Shown: positions 1 through 13,505 of the stretch, piece after piece
Position numbering within the stretch: position 1 is the first letter of the stretch
Layout: every line of letters starts with the position of its first letter
NCBI GenBank assembly: GCA_000611775.1
Contig: KK106983.1
Location: 1,816,820 to 1,880,819, forward strand
Source: Umbilicaria muhlenbergii
Lineage: Eukaryota > Ascomycota > Lecanoromycetes > Umbilicariales > Umbilicariaceae
Length of the DNA stretch: 64,000 nt
Direction of reading: 5' to 3'
Made by a program: the position numbers and the translations under genes
Notes under the pieces: model-generated
What the model was told of the DNA's origin: nothing
The model's input: the letters and a program-made list of their open reading frames with translations, nothing else
Databases searched by the model: none

Positions 1-746
1 ACCATCTTTCCCAGGAGCCGTGAAAGGAAGTCGGATATACACAGAGCAATGATGTAGCTTGTATGGAGTAGGTGTGAAGAGGTCAGGAGTCTGATATGCA
101 AGTGAAAGAACTTACATTAGATCACAGTGAATTATCAAAGACAGTGAAGCGGATGATATTTTGCATCAAAGACAAATCATAAAAGATGATATACAGTTGT
201 GACAGAAGATTGAGGTTCTCAATGCAGCTTAAAGGTTGAGGCCTTGAAGGGGTCAGAAGCCGGAATTGAGTAAAAGCAGAGGCTTGAGAGAGATCTTCTT
301 TTCCGCAGATGAAGAAATTCTTACAACCCACAATGTTTCTGTACGAAGCCCGTTCCTGTGTGATACAATAGCTGAGAACACGCTGAAGAGTAAAGCAATT
401 CAAGATATCTTGCAATTAAACCTCGTAGCATCAGAGTCGTGAGAGTCAGTGGTTGCTGCTAGACATCTTGACTTCTTTCAAACAAGAGCCGCTTTAATGG
501 GGGTAATGAGATTTATCATAGGATGTAACTGGTCCTTCTTCCCAATTAGCACCTGAGTGCAGGGTTCCTTGCAAGTCTGGTGCGGTCCTCTCAAACAACT
601 TCTCCAGGTTCTCATAGAATGGCTGACAATTGCTGTTAGTGGTACATGAAGTAATTAGTCTCGATAGCAGTCAATCTATCTTTCTCCGGCAATGTGGCAA
701 ATGCAGCTCAGTTTGTTCTCGGATTTTCTAATTCTGTTGCTGCTGA
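1..746. other. No gene recognised
   Basis: I see no convincing coding region here. Open frames on the minus strand (for example around 122-415) have no recognisable domain. The stretch could hold the edge of a gene that lies mostly outside the window. Confidence 0.4.
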
Positions 747-1094
747 ATGATCGAGGTGTTGTTGATGAGGGAAGGTGTTGGTCCTGAAATGCATCCATCC
801 GTTACTGCGTTCTCTAAATTTGTGGCTTGTCCTGGAGATGCTTGTGGTAGATGTGGATCGCTCTGGCGCTGGTTTTCCGCGCTCAGGGCGAGAGGAACGA
901 GAGAAGTGAAAGTGCGCTTTGGCAAAATGTTGGATGACGATGGGCCCTTGACGTGGCTTGAAGGTAAGTCCGACGACGAAATGCTGGTCAATGTGTACAG
1001 AGACGAACAGCCGTACTTGATGATTTATGGCTTGAGGAGAAGTTGTCGATTGGCTTCAGGAAATTGTTCATCTCTTTTCGAAATCAGCAGCTGA
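747..1094 (+). CDS. Small hypothetical protein, doubtful
   Basis: An ATG-started frame of 115 codons with no family I recognise. It has a Cys pair (ACPGDACGRC) near residue 28. A good splice donor (GTAAGT) sits at about 966, with possible acceptors near 1000-1002; removing that segment would keep the same frame, so the gene could be spliced or not. The opposite strand is also open over part of this interval (728-991, Ser/Pro/Gln-rich), but it begins with TTG rather than ATG. I do not assign a function, and the frame may be fortuitous. Nothing is recognised between 1095 and 1385. Confidence 0.2.
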   Translation: MIEVLLMREGVGPEMHPSVTAFSKFVACPGDACGRCGSLWRWFSALRARGTREVKVRFGKMLDDDGPLTWLEGKSDDEMLVNVYRDEQPYLMIYGLRRSCRLASGNCSSLFEISS

Positions 1095-1385
1095 TCTTGC
1101 TTTTTGGCAACCTCGATGGTTGCGTGGAAGACTGTTGCGTTACAGAACAATCCCTTCACTAGCGTACGGACTGACTTAAGAAGCCAATTGGAGCGTCACA
1201 CTCGAGACCGTGTAGCTATGTCAGAATCTAAGTACGCAGAAACTTTATCTCGTTGCCGTCTAGAGCTCCTTTATGACATTGGAATGTGGCATTTGTTGGA
1301 CGTAGCTGTGTGGATATATATTCATCAATTAACAATACTATCATCGCAAGTGTTAGTTCTAGCAAAACTTAAAAGCAGATAAACA

Positions 1386-3886
1386 TCACTCCCTTCCCCT
1401 CGCCATCCCATCATCTCTATCTGTATAGTCCACCCCCCACCTCACCACTCCATCCACCCCACGCAGCACATCGAACACATACTCCCTCCTCCAATTCTCT
1501 ACAATCCTGTTCCGCGTCTCCCGGCCCAAACAAGCCAAAGCCGTAAAATCCTCCGTCATCCTCCCCGCACAAAGATAGCTCAACACAGCCGCCACCGTAT
1601 TCGGCGTGCGCGGCAATTTCGGATCACCTCTTCTGCACCAAATCACCGCCAGAGTGAGAAGCATGAATGCCAAGACCGCCATGGAGATGTAGGCAGAGAC
1701 CAGAAAGCCACCATGAATTTGACCCGCACTGAAGGGGATTCCGGGCAGAACGACGATTAGCACTTCGGAGAGGAGGGCGACGAGACCAATGTGGGCGACG
1801 AATAAGGAACGCCGGTAGAGCGCCGTGAGGAAGGTGGTTAGAGGTCCAAGCGTGCGTTCGGCAAGCATGGTGTGGGAAGCGGGGGAGGGGCCGAGGTGTA
1901 GGAGGCGGAAGGGGGCGAGGATGACAACTTCTATATTACGCAAAATTGTCAGTCGGGTTTTTGTTTTAACAGTACGAGAATCTCTCTCGATTAGGTCTTC
2001 TGCGAGACTTCAGAAGAATAGGCGAGAGTCGACTTACCGCGCTCCAGCCGTCTCCACTGCGATTGAATGATCATGCCTCCAATCGTCAGCACAAACCGAG
2101 GCCCAAAACCCTGGCTATCCATAAACCGCTCGAATCCGCTAGCGGCTCCTACTTTGTAGTAATAGGTGATCAAAACAAGAACTCCTGCCGTTGCGATCCC
2201 AAAAATAAGATCGCGGATCATATGCACCACCGTGTGCCTCTTTTTCCGTCCAGAACTTCCCTCGGCATCTGAAGCTTCGGCCGCCTTGCTTGGATTCGCA
2301 ACCCGCTCGTAGGAATTACCATGGTTTGCATCTTCCATCTGAGGTTGCCCTCCCACAACAACCAACCCGTACCACTCTGTTCCGTCCGCGCAGTGATAAG
2401 TGCCCAACTGGTATCGTTTCTCAGCCCCGACGGCTTGCAACATTTTTTTCTTGGAAGCCCCCGGGCTGATGCTGCGGAAATCTGCGATTACTTCGTGATT
2501 GTGGAGGAGGGAGGCGAGGGTGGCGATGCTGGAGGGGTCCGAGTAGACGCCGCTTCTTTGTCGGCGTAAGAGTCGCCAGATGATGAAGAGAAGGCCCAGT
2601 ATGAGGGCTAGGAGGGCTTGGATTATTCGTGCTACCACAGTGTTAATGCGCATTTCGGGGCCGCAGATCAGTAGGTTCTTGTCGTTCCAGTAGCAGTATT
2701 TGGAGAAGTGTAGTAGCTCCGATGTGAAGGGCGTAATCATCACTGCGACTGCGTATAAGCCTGAGGTCCACATCATTAGCCAATGACCGTCGAAGAGCGA
2801 CTTGAACGGTGTCCAGATGTCACTGGTAGAGAGGTAGTTGGTGTGGAAAAACTCTTTCGCTAAAGCTCCCTCAGGTCGCGCCAAATAGAAGAACGGTTCC
2901 AGCATTTTGGTAGTGGAATACAGCCAGCCGATCAAAGTCCTAAGAAGGATGGCCAATACCGTGGCTAAATATGCACCGACAAAGTACCGAGCTCCCGTAA
3001 GATTCGATAGCGGATGGTATACGTGACTGTAAACCGCTGTCTGGGACACAAATTGAGTAGTCTGCGTTGCGGTCTTCGAGGTGGGCCGGCTTGTTGTTGG
3101 AGATGGAGCAGTAGTGATGGAGAGGTCAGATCCAGACACCACCACCGGTATTGGCACAATAATAGTCGTTGCCGAGGCAGAAGAAGTGGTGAAGATATTA
3201 GTTGCAAGATATGCGCTGGCAGCAATTGTGGGTGCCTCAGACACAACTCCACTTCCAAGATCTACGCTATCATCAGTTGTTGGCGCAGATGGCTCAGTCG
3301 AGACACCTTCACCAATGTATACGCTGGGAACCATTGCCGAAGAGACGTGGTTTTCGGGTTGTGATCCAGTATCAATCAATGACGCAGAAGGAATAGTTAA
3401 GACACCGGTCCCCAGATATGCTCCAGCACTAGTGATTGACGTAAGGACAGTCGAGACACCGGCTCCCAGGTATGCGTTAACAGTAATTGCGGCCGCCGAG
3501 ACATCTGAAGCGAAACTGGTTGAAGTAAGGTATGCCGATTCACCAAGGTCGCAGGCTCCACCGGATGGGCACGGGCCGGATGCCGTAGTCGTGGTGTACG
3601 GTTGATCGCTGTACGGATCAACGGATGCAAAGGTGTTCATGGCTTGCCGGTGCTTGAGGGTAGGCATGCCTCCAAGATGTTCAGTCACTTCGCCCACTAT
3701 AGCTGAGGTGGCTTCGCCGACGAACTTCGCCGTCTCTAGGTTCTGATGTGGAAGACTCCGGTAGCCATACTCGATGAGTGCAATAAGAACCAGCGTAAAT
3801 GAGAGGAGAACGCCGAGTGACGCCGTACGATGAACGAGCGGTTTGTAAAATTCCTTCTGTTCAGGTAAAGGTTCTACTTGGCTCAT
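1386..3886 (-). CDS. DUF3433-family multi-pass membrane protein
   Basis: Two exons on the minus strand: 3886-2038 and 1930-1386, joined across a 107-bp GTAAGT...TAG intron in phase 1, giving about 797 residues. I chose the ATG at 3886; the codon before it is TTG. A first membrane segment lies at about residues 22-43 (LGVLLSFTLVLIALIEYGY). A long Ser/Thr-rich stretch (roughly 90-290) follows, with six or so degenerate copies of a YLGxGVxT motif, probably on the outer face. Then come several more hydrophobic helices and the family hallmarks K-MLEPFFYLARPEGA and PNTVAAVLSYLCAGRM. DUF3433 proteins are a fungal family of unknown function with paired repeats of this domain. The sequence shows membrane topology only, not a substrate. 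Upstream non-coding or small coding exons cannot be excluded. Confidence 0.85.
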
Positions 3887-5257
3887 CAATTGAGTTAGTC
3901 CATGCGATTAGGGCAAGCTTTGATACAGTCTCGGACGACTCCACAACCTTTGGACATGAAGATCGTATAAGAAAACTGCATCGTATTCTTACAAACGCAG
4001 GGTTCAGGTGCTTAATAAGACTTCATAACGTGTAAACTCACTTTGCTGAGAGTCCAGCTTCTTATTTGTGTGTCCATCACCGGGATGACAGGTTATCGGG
4101 TTGTAGTTCATCTTCGCAGGCACAAAGAACGATTCCGTGTGCGAGGTCGAGCAGAGTTCGAAAGTGCAGAGCAGAGGCTATGGCACCCATCTTCAATACC
4201 ATCTTCCGGTGCAAGGCTGGGCCGGACTGCAGTGCGGCACGCTTGGGAGGCTCAGAGGCTTCCAACATCTCAAGGTTGGAGGCGCCGCTCGCTAAGGTAG
4301 GCTTTTCTCCCATTTTAGATGAAGTAGACTGCGGAGAAGATCGAGAGAAGCTGGCTGGAATATCGATTGATAGATGGTGTAAATAATGCTTTAAAAAATC
4401 AAGGAGATGTCAAGAAAGGCTAACCAGTAAGAAGCGTTTACCGACCTCAAATCTCAAGATGTTCCCCGAGGCCTCAAATCTCCGCTCCAGGCGAAAGAAG
4501 AAGCTCATTGGACGGTCTGTGCTTGCATGCGAAGCGGGCTCTAGGCACGCATGCACGATAAAAGCCACGAGCCACTGAAAATTTCAGGGTCTCTTAGGAA
4601 TCGTGGGGATGAGTCTCCCTTTGTAAGCCATCGAAGCTGCTTAAGAAGACAATACAAGAAGCAGAAACAGCTAAAAGCACTCAACCAATATCATGATGGA
4701 TGTTGAAGAACCAGATCTCACCAGAAACTCAAAATGTCACCGAATAATGGTAGAGCTCAAGGTTGATAAGTAACAACATCAGTCTACTATCAGTGAGGTG
4801 TGCCTTATACGTACATGATCGACTGGTAGCTCTCAGCTTAATGCTCACGCCTGAGCTGGGTGAAATTGCGGGAGCGTTTCGCTTTGGCGCTCCCGCGGTT
4901 CCTGGTTAAGCGGGCTCGAGGAGGAGCAGAGAAGGTCAACCTTGAATTGGGTGACAATGCCTGCGAGTAGAATCGAGATTCAGTCTCTTTCTCCGCCGCG
5001 CTTTTAACAATGAAACACCAGCCTGGACCAAAAAGATGCCAACTGCCACTCGAGTGAGCTGCGAAACAAAAATGAATGATGAAATTTATCGTTGACAGCA
5101 ATTCCTGTGTAGCCCGGAAGGACTGCGTGAGCACTGAGACCTCTGCGCCCGCAATTTTCTAGTTAGGCTCATTAGGTAAGGTACCTATATTCCGGAGGAA
5201 TCCCGGACCCTATCCTCAACTTCAATTCAAGCAGCACTTCCAGTCGCTACCGTTCCA
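3887..5257. other. Intergenic stretch, no gene recognised
   Basis: About 1.4 kb between the divergent DUF3433 and thioesterase genes. Open frames on both strands are short and show no domain. It presumably carries both promoters, but I cannot point to individual sites. Confidence 0.5.
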
Positions 5258-6497
5258 ATGTCTCCACACCATGTCGCACGCCGGCGTGCGTGTCTTGATA
5301 CCCTATCTACACTGCGCTCCTTCCCTCTCTTCCGAGCTGTACACTCTCGTCACCAATCGTCCTCGTCCACTGCTCCCTCATCATCCACCTCCCCCCCGAA
5401 CCTCCCACCTCGCTGGCTTTCCGACCTGAGGCAACGGGTTGGGAAATGCATACTGTTTGGATTGAACAAGACACAAGTGCAGGAAGCTGGCGGCATACTG
5501 CAAGAGGTGGTAACGGGGTGGAGGGAGCTGGTTGCGGGGAGTGAAGGGTTCTTGACCGGGAAGGGGAGGGCGGGGTTGGAGGGGCAGAAGGTGGTGTGGG
5601 GGGAGATGGTACGTTCTCCATCCAGGGCGTCCGCAGTCCGCATGAATGTGGATGGAGGACGTTACGCGACGAAAGGAACGGGCTGATCGGTGTATGCCTC
5701 GGCGGTCTTTAGGATGTCATGGTGAGCATCTTCAAAGCTCCCCCGGCGAAGAAATTGCTGCGCAGACACTAATCGATCACTTCCGTGAAGGGTAGATCAC
5801 TACATGCTGCCTAAATCACTCATGCCTCCTTTCTGACAAGCTGCCAAAGGTCACGTCAACAACGTCACCTACATCCGCTACGCCGAGTCCGCTCGAATAG
5901 AATGGGCCCAAAACTTCGCAACCTACATCGACCCAGCCAAGAAGAGAGAATGGTCGGAGCTATGGACGCCCAAAGGCGACGGGCTGATCCTACGAAGTAT
6001 AAAAACAGACTTCAAATTCGTGCGTCTATCTTGACTCCCTCCGCCTGCGTCGCTCCCATACCCTTGACCGCCGCCCCGTCCCCAATCAATCGATCGCGTT
6101 CCCACCTTGCTACCACTCAAAACTCATACTAACTACCCGGTTTCACCAGCCTATGGCCTGGCCCGACTCCATCTCCGTCTACCACAAACTCCGCTCCCCC
6201 CCCTCCGACAGCACCGACTCCTTCATCCTCGACGTGCTCATCCTCTCCGAGCGACACCAACGGCCCGCGGCTCGCTGTATCGAAGACATCGTGGTGTATG
6301 ACTACCGCAAAGGCAAGAAGGCGCCGCTTCGACCATTCATGCTGGAGAAGTTCCGCGAGACTTTCGAATTGCAAGAAGAGGCGAAGAGGACGAATAGTGA
6401 GAGGGTGAGGGGCTTGTTGGAGAGGGTGCAGAGGTTGGAGAGGGGGACGTGGGATCGCGAAGATGCGAGGGAGGATTTGGGGAGTGTGGGGAGGTGA
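5258..6497 (+). CDS. Thioesterase-like (hotdog fold) protein, probably mitochondrial
   Basis: Reads as a four-exon gene of the fungal 4HBT/thioesterase-like superfamily. Exon 1 (5258-5608) begins with an Arg/Ser-rich, acid-poor leader typical of mitochondrial import and ends in VVWGEM. A 9-nt micro-exon (5713-5721) codes DVM. Exon 3 (about 5849-6019) codes the hotdog signature GHVNNVTYIRYAES and ends in DFKF. Exon 4 (6150-6497) starts PMAWPDSISVYHKL and ends in a charged helix. The exon 3-4 junction is clean (GTGCGT...CAG, phase 0). The micro-exon to exon 3 junction is one base off: the AG at 5848-5849 consumes a G needed for the GHVNN frame. So the gene has an unusual splice, a one-base lesion or an assembly error. 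Family members hydrolyse acyl thioesters; the substrate here is unknown. Confidence 0.75.
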
Positions 6498-7569
6498 GGA
6501 GAGCTAAGATGAATGTCATGTATCGGGACGGGACTGTAGATGGGAGATTTCCAGCTCGTTTGCTGTCAGTGTACAAAACGGCTCCACAGACTTCAGGGAA
6601 CCATTTCCCCATTTCCCCATTCTCCCTCTTCCCGCACGGGCTCCATCCCACATCCAAGAGTCACCCGTACGTCGAAGTGTCTGTCGCCTCATTTCCGCAT
6701 CCCACGAAGTCGCCTCGTCATCACTCATGCACAATCTCCGTCGATCAACCTGTTTGGTACTCGTATACATCATCCGATATGAGTAGAGCTGTTCCTCCGA
6801 TCACAACCTCGAAGAACACTGGGCATCTCGTGCGGTCCGCCTTTTGTGTGGCAGGTGTGCGGTACGCCCTCGCTCATTTAGGAGGAGTGTCCGCCAAGGT
6901 GGGCTCAGTCATGGTACGGAGTACGGAGTACCGTCTGCCATTTCCTGCTCATGCCTCCTAAGGTAAGGTCAGGAATTCCGGCCGTTGGAGTCGGGGGGAC
7001 TATCCCGGCTCTTAGCCAGGCGTGTGTTTGTCGGTTAGAGTAAAGCTGCAACGTTCTGGAGGTCCCTAGTTGTAGGTAAGGTAGGGGTGAAGTGGCGGCT
7101 AGGTTTCGGTCATGCTCCACACGCCGCTTGTGGAGCTTGTTCAAGGATGACTTTTTGTCGAGTAGCTCGCCCGTGTGGTGTAGTGGCAGAAAGCACCACC
7201 TTAGTCCAGGACCAGCACTGTGCACATCACAATCACACTCAGGTATCTGGGCCTCAGGGTCGTGCTCCGCTAGCTACCTCAGCTTACCGAGGACGAGGAG
7301 CTGGAGATGCAAGTGTAACCACGGTACCGCGTTCGAATTGCCTTAGACGCGCGACTCGGCGCGCGTGCATCAGCCACTGTGCAGCTGAGGCGTGCGGAAT
7401 TGCTCCCGCACGGGGGCAGTTGGGCTGACGCGGGCACAAGATAGGCCGAATGGGTTGAGCGTTGTCCTCGATATCAATTGCTGTTACCACTGGCTTTTCT
7501 ATCAGACATCACCCCGAGGCCCTTCCATCAATGTAGCATTCGTTCCAAGTGTGCCCCTTTTCCGCAGCC
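6498..7569. other. Intergenic stretch, no gene recognised
   Basis: About 1.07 kb. It contains a short tandem of TACGGAG near 6914-6934 and a segment near 7170-7190 that resembles a tRNA A-box but does not fold into a whole tRNA. Open frames on both strands look like shadows. It probably includes the promoter of the dehydrogenase that follows. Confidence 0.45.
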
Positions 7570-8763
7570 ATGGTTCAACTTGACCTCGTCCGCTCCTGCA
7601 ACTCCACCCTTGTGAAAACCCACCCGCTCGTCGCAGTCTTCGTCGGCGGCACCTCGGGCATTGGCCAGTATACCGTCTCTGCGCTCGCTGCTACCCATGC
7701 AGACCAGGGAAGGGGACTTCGTCTGTACATCGTTGGGAGAAACGCGGACGCTGCGGAGAAAACTATAGCGGACTGTGTGCGCGTGTGTCCAGCGGGCTGG
7801 TTTCGCTTCGTGCAAGCAGAAGACTTGGCGTTGCTGAACGATGTCGATCGCGTCTGCGCTGAGATCATACGCATCGAGGAAGAAGAGAATGCAAGTGGTG
7901 GGACGGCGAGAGTGGACTTTCTGGTCATGACTCAGGCTTATTTGTCCTTTGAGCCCCGGAGAGGTAGATCTGCTCCCCTTCCTCTGCTGTTTCTCCATGC
8001 CCTCCTAGCCTCCGCCCGCAAAGGCAATCCACTCTGACAACGGCGGGATGAGCAATGTACAGAAACGAAAGAAGGCCTCGACACGCTCATGTCCCTCCTG
8101 TACTACTCCCGCATGCGCTTCATCATCAAGCTCCTCCCTCTCCTCCTTGCCTCTCCCCTCCCCGCCCACGTCGTCTCCGTTTACGCCGCAGGGAAAGAAG
8201 ATAAATTCTACCCGCATGACCTCTCACTCCGCGACCCTAAGCTCTACAGCTTCGCAAACGCAAGGTCGCACGTCACGTACATGACCACCTTTTGCATGGA
8301 GACGCTGGCGGAGCGCCATCCCGGCCGCCTCAGCTTGATGCACGTTTTCCCCAGCCTGGTCATGACGGGCGGATTCGATAACGAGCGCCTACCCGCTTGG
8401 TTCAAGCTCGTCTGGCGCTGGGTCGCGGCTCCTATCGTCCGGCCCTTTTCTGTCCCGCCGAGGGAATGCGGGGAGCGCATGCTTTTTCTCGCCACTCCCC
8501 GCTTCCCCGCGCGGCAGACAGGAGAGGATGGAACGGCTGCGAAGGGGGGTGGAGACATTGCTGCTGAGGGAGATGCGGGAATAGCGGTGGGGTCGGACGG
8601 TGTTCGGGGGGGCGGCGCTTATTCTGTTAATTGGGATGGGGAGACGATTCGGATCGAGAAGGCGTATATGAAAGTGCGGGGAGAAGGCCTTGCTGGGAAG
8701 GTCTGGGATCATACGATGAGGGCTTTTGAAGAGATTGAGGCTGGGGCTGTCTTTACTGGTTGA
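7570..8763 (+). CDS. Short-chain dehydrogenase/reductase-like protein
   Basis: Two exons, 7570-7963 and 8063-8763, joined across a phase-1 intron (GTAGAT...ACAG), giving 364 residues. I chose the ATG at 7570 because the protein then starts directly with the family's N-terminus. The nucleotide-binding turn GGTSGIG is at about residues 27-33, followed by a beta strand LYIVGRN. The intron junction restores the family segment RETKEGLD...MSLLYYSRMRF. The classical NNAG motif reads MTQAY here, and no YxxxK catalytic pair is visible. This fits the atypical SDRs common in filamentous fungi, often found near secondary-metabolism genes. There is a low-complexity Gly/Ala-rich insert near residues 275-305. 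NAD(P) binding is likely; the substrate is unknown. Confidence 0.8.
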
Positions 8764-9568
8764 TGGTTATTCTTGACTGATCAGGTCATATGGCCATGTA
8801 CATGTACTGGCAGAAGAGTTTAGAGATGAGCAAGTAAATATCATGGTTGCGATTTAGGGTTAGATATGTAGAAATAATGAATAATGCAGGCAGGTGTACC
8901 GGGCGTCCCGGCAGCCAGTTCAGGCAACCCATGCCCCATCTAATTCCGGCTCTCATGTGCTGCCCCCTCAAAACAGCTTAGGGCAACGATGCGGAGCAGG
9001 GAGACAACTTGTCAAAGCAGCCATGATTAGTTACACCTTTGGCATCAAGACCAAAAGAGCCCGAACTTGAGTTGTGGGAGTCCAAAGCGGTACTGCAATC
9101 ATTGTTTAATGGAGCCATTTTGACTACCGACCCACGAGATTCGGGGCATCTTGTCTGCTCTGCCATACATAAGCTTGAGATTGGCAGATCAGTGAATGGG
9201 GGGGTGACCACCAGCGAATTTCTGCTGTTGTATGTTTTTGGGCATTTTTTTGCATTCTTTTGGTAGTAACCACCTATCTTCTGGATCAGACATTGTGGGT
9301 CGGGCAAAGCTGCGTTGACGCGGGTCATTCATTCGGTCGGAAGCAATATGAAGTATGAGAGATGATGTCGTCAAAAGCGAATGAATGGGTATCGTCAAGG
9401 AAACTCACTCATTCTCAAACATGATGATGTTAAACAACATAGAAAGAAACCCCGCCTGCGTCTTCAATTCATTGAAAGGGTGAGCACCGAATGCGTGCTA
9501 CAACAGTCCCAGCCAATCAGACCCGAAAGTCATCAGCAAAACCAACTCTCTTCCCAACTACGCCTTAC
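8764..9568. other. Intergenic stretch between convergent genes
   Basis: About 0.8 kb separates the 3' ends of the dehydrogenase (+) and the glucoamylase (-). I see no gene in it; it probably contains both polyadenylation regions. Confidence 0.5.
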
Positions 9569-11535
<1,967 letters not shown>

Positions 11536-12291
11536 AATGATGAAAGCTAACAATATCGTCTTGTAGGATTTGGAGTGTGCCTATGCGCCGGTAACAGGTG
11601 ATAGCAGCAGGTCTTTGTAGTCAAGTGGGAAGTACCTTGTTGAGGCCCTGGGAGGACGGAGGGCCTCCCTCCTGCATCTTCCTCCGGTCGAGGTTCGGAG
11701 GTGACATCTTGATTGAGAAGGTACGACAGCGACTGGAGTCCTCTGAGTGTTTTATCACGCGAACGGCGTCGAAGTTAACGGGGTGTAGAAGCTGGGAAAG
11801 ACGAGGTTGATTGGTTCTTGCCACGGCGGCGACAACGTCTCATTTATCGGAGTACAGTCAAGCGCGACCCGATTGCGGGGAAACAGGGATGTGCATCTCG
11901 TAGGACGGGCCGAGCCACGAAGGACAAAGCTGTAAGGTACATGTAGGAGTACAGAGGCACGAGAGACTACAGTACCTTGCTCCCCTTTTCGATATGCTTT
12001 AGACGTCGTGTGGTGATGAATCCAATATGGTCATCTCGATGTTCGGAATAGTCTGGATCAATCGTGTGGACCCCTTCAGCTGCGGACGGCCACCCATTTC
12101 CTATCTAACAGGACATGCAATCTCCTCCATCGGCGGAAGCAGGGAGTTTTCGTCCGGCTCGCAATGACTCATCTCACCCAGGTCAGCAATTCGGTAGTAA
12201 AACCGCCCATTCGACTGTGATTCTGTTGCCATAAGTGACCCTATATTCTTCGTTTCACACTGGTGTTGACTGGCTTGAGCTGCTACGTAAC
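11536..12291. other. Intergenic region between divergent glucoamylase and acetyltransferase genes
   Basis: About 0.75 kb lies between two divergently transcribed genes and should hold both promoters. I could not identify individual operator sites with confidence. Confidence 0.5.
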
Positions 12292-13026
12292 ATGTCTTCT
12301 TTGCGTCTCAAGTCGGAAGAGACAATGATTATCCGCGATGCAACATTATCAGATATCCCTTCCATGGCCAGCATCGCATCCAGCGCCTACTTTGACAAGC
12401 ACTTAACCGCTTTCCTATCTCCTCACCGCAACCAACACCCAAGCGATTACGAGCGCGGTTTCCGAGAACGGATACAAGCGCGTTTGGTCAATCCCAGGAC
12501 GATGTCTATTGTCGCCGTCCTCACTTCGGCGCCATCGCATCCTATCGCCTACGCGCAATTTGCCTGTATAGGGGACAACCCTCCGGCACAGCGCCAGATT
12601 TCCCATCGAGATACGTACCGATTGAAAATACTGTCGTGGTACTACTGGGCAGAGCACCGCATCGTCAATTACTTCTGGCCCGACCAATCTGCGGATACGG
12701 GAGCGGTGCAGGAATTTGATGCTTGGGTTTTGCAAGATCATGAAAAGTATTGGAATACGCCACAGCGGGCGAACCGTTGGCATGCGCAGAGCGTGGTCGT
12801 TGCGCCGGAATGGCAGCGGAAAGGCGTGGGGAGGTTGTTGATGGGTGTTATACTGGAGCGAGCCGAGGACGACGGCCTTGTTGTCGGGTTGGAAGCGAGC
12901 CCAGAGGGAGAGAGGCTGTATAGCGCTCTTGGCTTTCGACTGTTGGGACCGTTCTACAAGACGCCGCCTGGTAACAGTGGAGGTGGTGTCATGCTTTGGG
13001 AGCCAAAGTCCACGACATCCGAATAG
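12292..13026 (+). CDS. GNAT-family N-acetyltransferase
   Basis: A single exon of 244 residues from the ATG at 12292; an internal ATG at 12325 (MIIRDATLSDIPSM) is an alternative start nearer the domain edge. The N-terminal strand and helix (IIRDATLSDIPSMASIASSAYF) and the acetyl-CoA-binding loop VVVAPEWQRKGVGRLLM (the Q/RxxGxG/A motif) are clear. So is the C-terminal SPEGERLYSALGFRLLGPF. The layout matches fungal GNAT enzymes of unknown substrate. Acetyl-CoA binding is well supported; the acceptor cannot be told. No intron or lesion is visible. Confidence 0.9.
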   Translation: MSSLRLKSEETMIIRDATLSDIPSMASIASSAYFDKHLTAFLSPHRNQHPSDYERGFRERIQARLVNPRTMSIVAVLTSAPSHPIAYAQFACIGDNPPAQRQISHRDTYRLKILSWYYWAEHRIVNYFWPDQSADTGAVQEFDAWVLQDHEKYWNTPQRANRWHAQSVVVAPEWQRKGVGRLLMGVILERAEDDGLVVGLEASPEGERLYSALGFRLLGPFYKTPPGNSGGGVMLWEPKSTTSE

Positions 13027-13039
13027 ATCAGTTGACGTT

Positions 13040-13505
13040 CACACGTGATAAGAATTGTCAGCACCCCATGCCCCGCCGCCGCTTTGAAAGCCTCATAAGC
13101 CTCTTATCCCCTTGATGTCACTCAACATCACCAGCAGCTCCTCATCCGCCCTCAGCATTATATGATGTAGACTCGCATCTGTATGTGGGATCCGCACATA
13201 ATCCGCCTGTCACCCATCAACCGTATGTCGCAGTACGCAGCCCCTGTTGTACAAAGCAAACTCATGCCCCGGCGGCAGTATTTGCAGGAGGTGTTGGTTG
13301 AGACGTACGAGAGGAGAACTCTGTCACCTTCTTTGAAACCACGGACGCTCGTGCCAACGGTTTCTACTCCTTAGAGGCCCCCGTGTCCGAGAATCGTGCT
13401 GGAAGTGCAGGGGGACAATTGGCTTTTGAGGAAATGCATGTCGGTGCCGCAGATTGTGGGTTTCTCTCTTTGACCATGGTATCAGTCAGGTCTTTAAATT
13501 CCGGT
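13040..13505 (-). pseudogene. Decayed zinc-type alcohol dehydrogenase (MDR) fragment
   Basis: On the minus strand the translation passes through recognisable pieces of a medium-chain zinc alcohol dehydrogenase, in the right order but in changing frames. The pieces are TDTMVKERN, then TICGTDMHFLK, ILGHGGL, VGTSVRGFKEGDRVLLSYVS, CKYCRRGM, VRIPHTDASLHHI and ADEELLVMLSDI. These are the GroES-like N-terminal domain and the start of the cofactor domain, including the Cys/His catalytic-zinc and structural-zinc surroundings. Frameshifts and at least two stops interrupt it, and the C-terminal half is missing. It is a host gene remnant, not a mobile element. An active enzyme can be ruled out from this copy. 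Confidence 0.7.

Noticed and set aside
728-991. Minus-strand Ser/Pro/Gln-rich gene
   Set aside because: The frame begins with TTG, no splice partner was found, and it overlaps an equally weak plus-strand frame.
7165-7345. tRNA-like segment with a good A-box (TGGTGTAGTGG) and a distant TTCGAAT
   Set aside because: A 7-nt acceptor-like start and a D-arm can be drawn, but the T-loop-like word is about 150 bases away and its stem does not pair. No complete cloverleaf is possible without an implausible intron.
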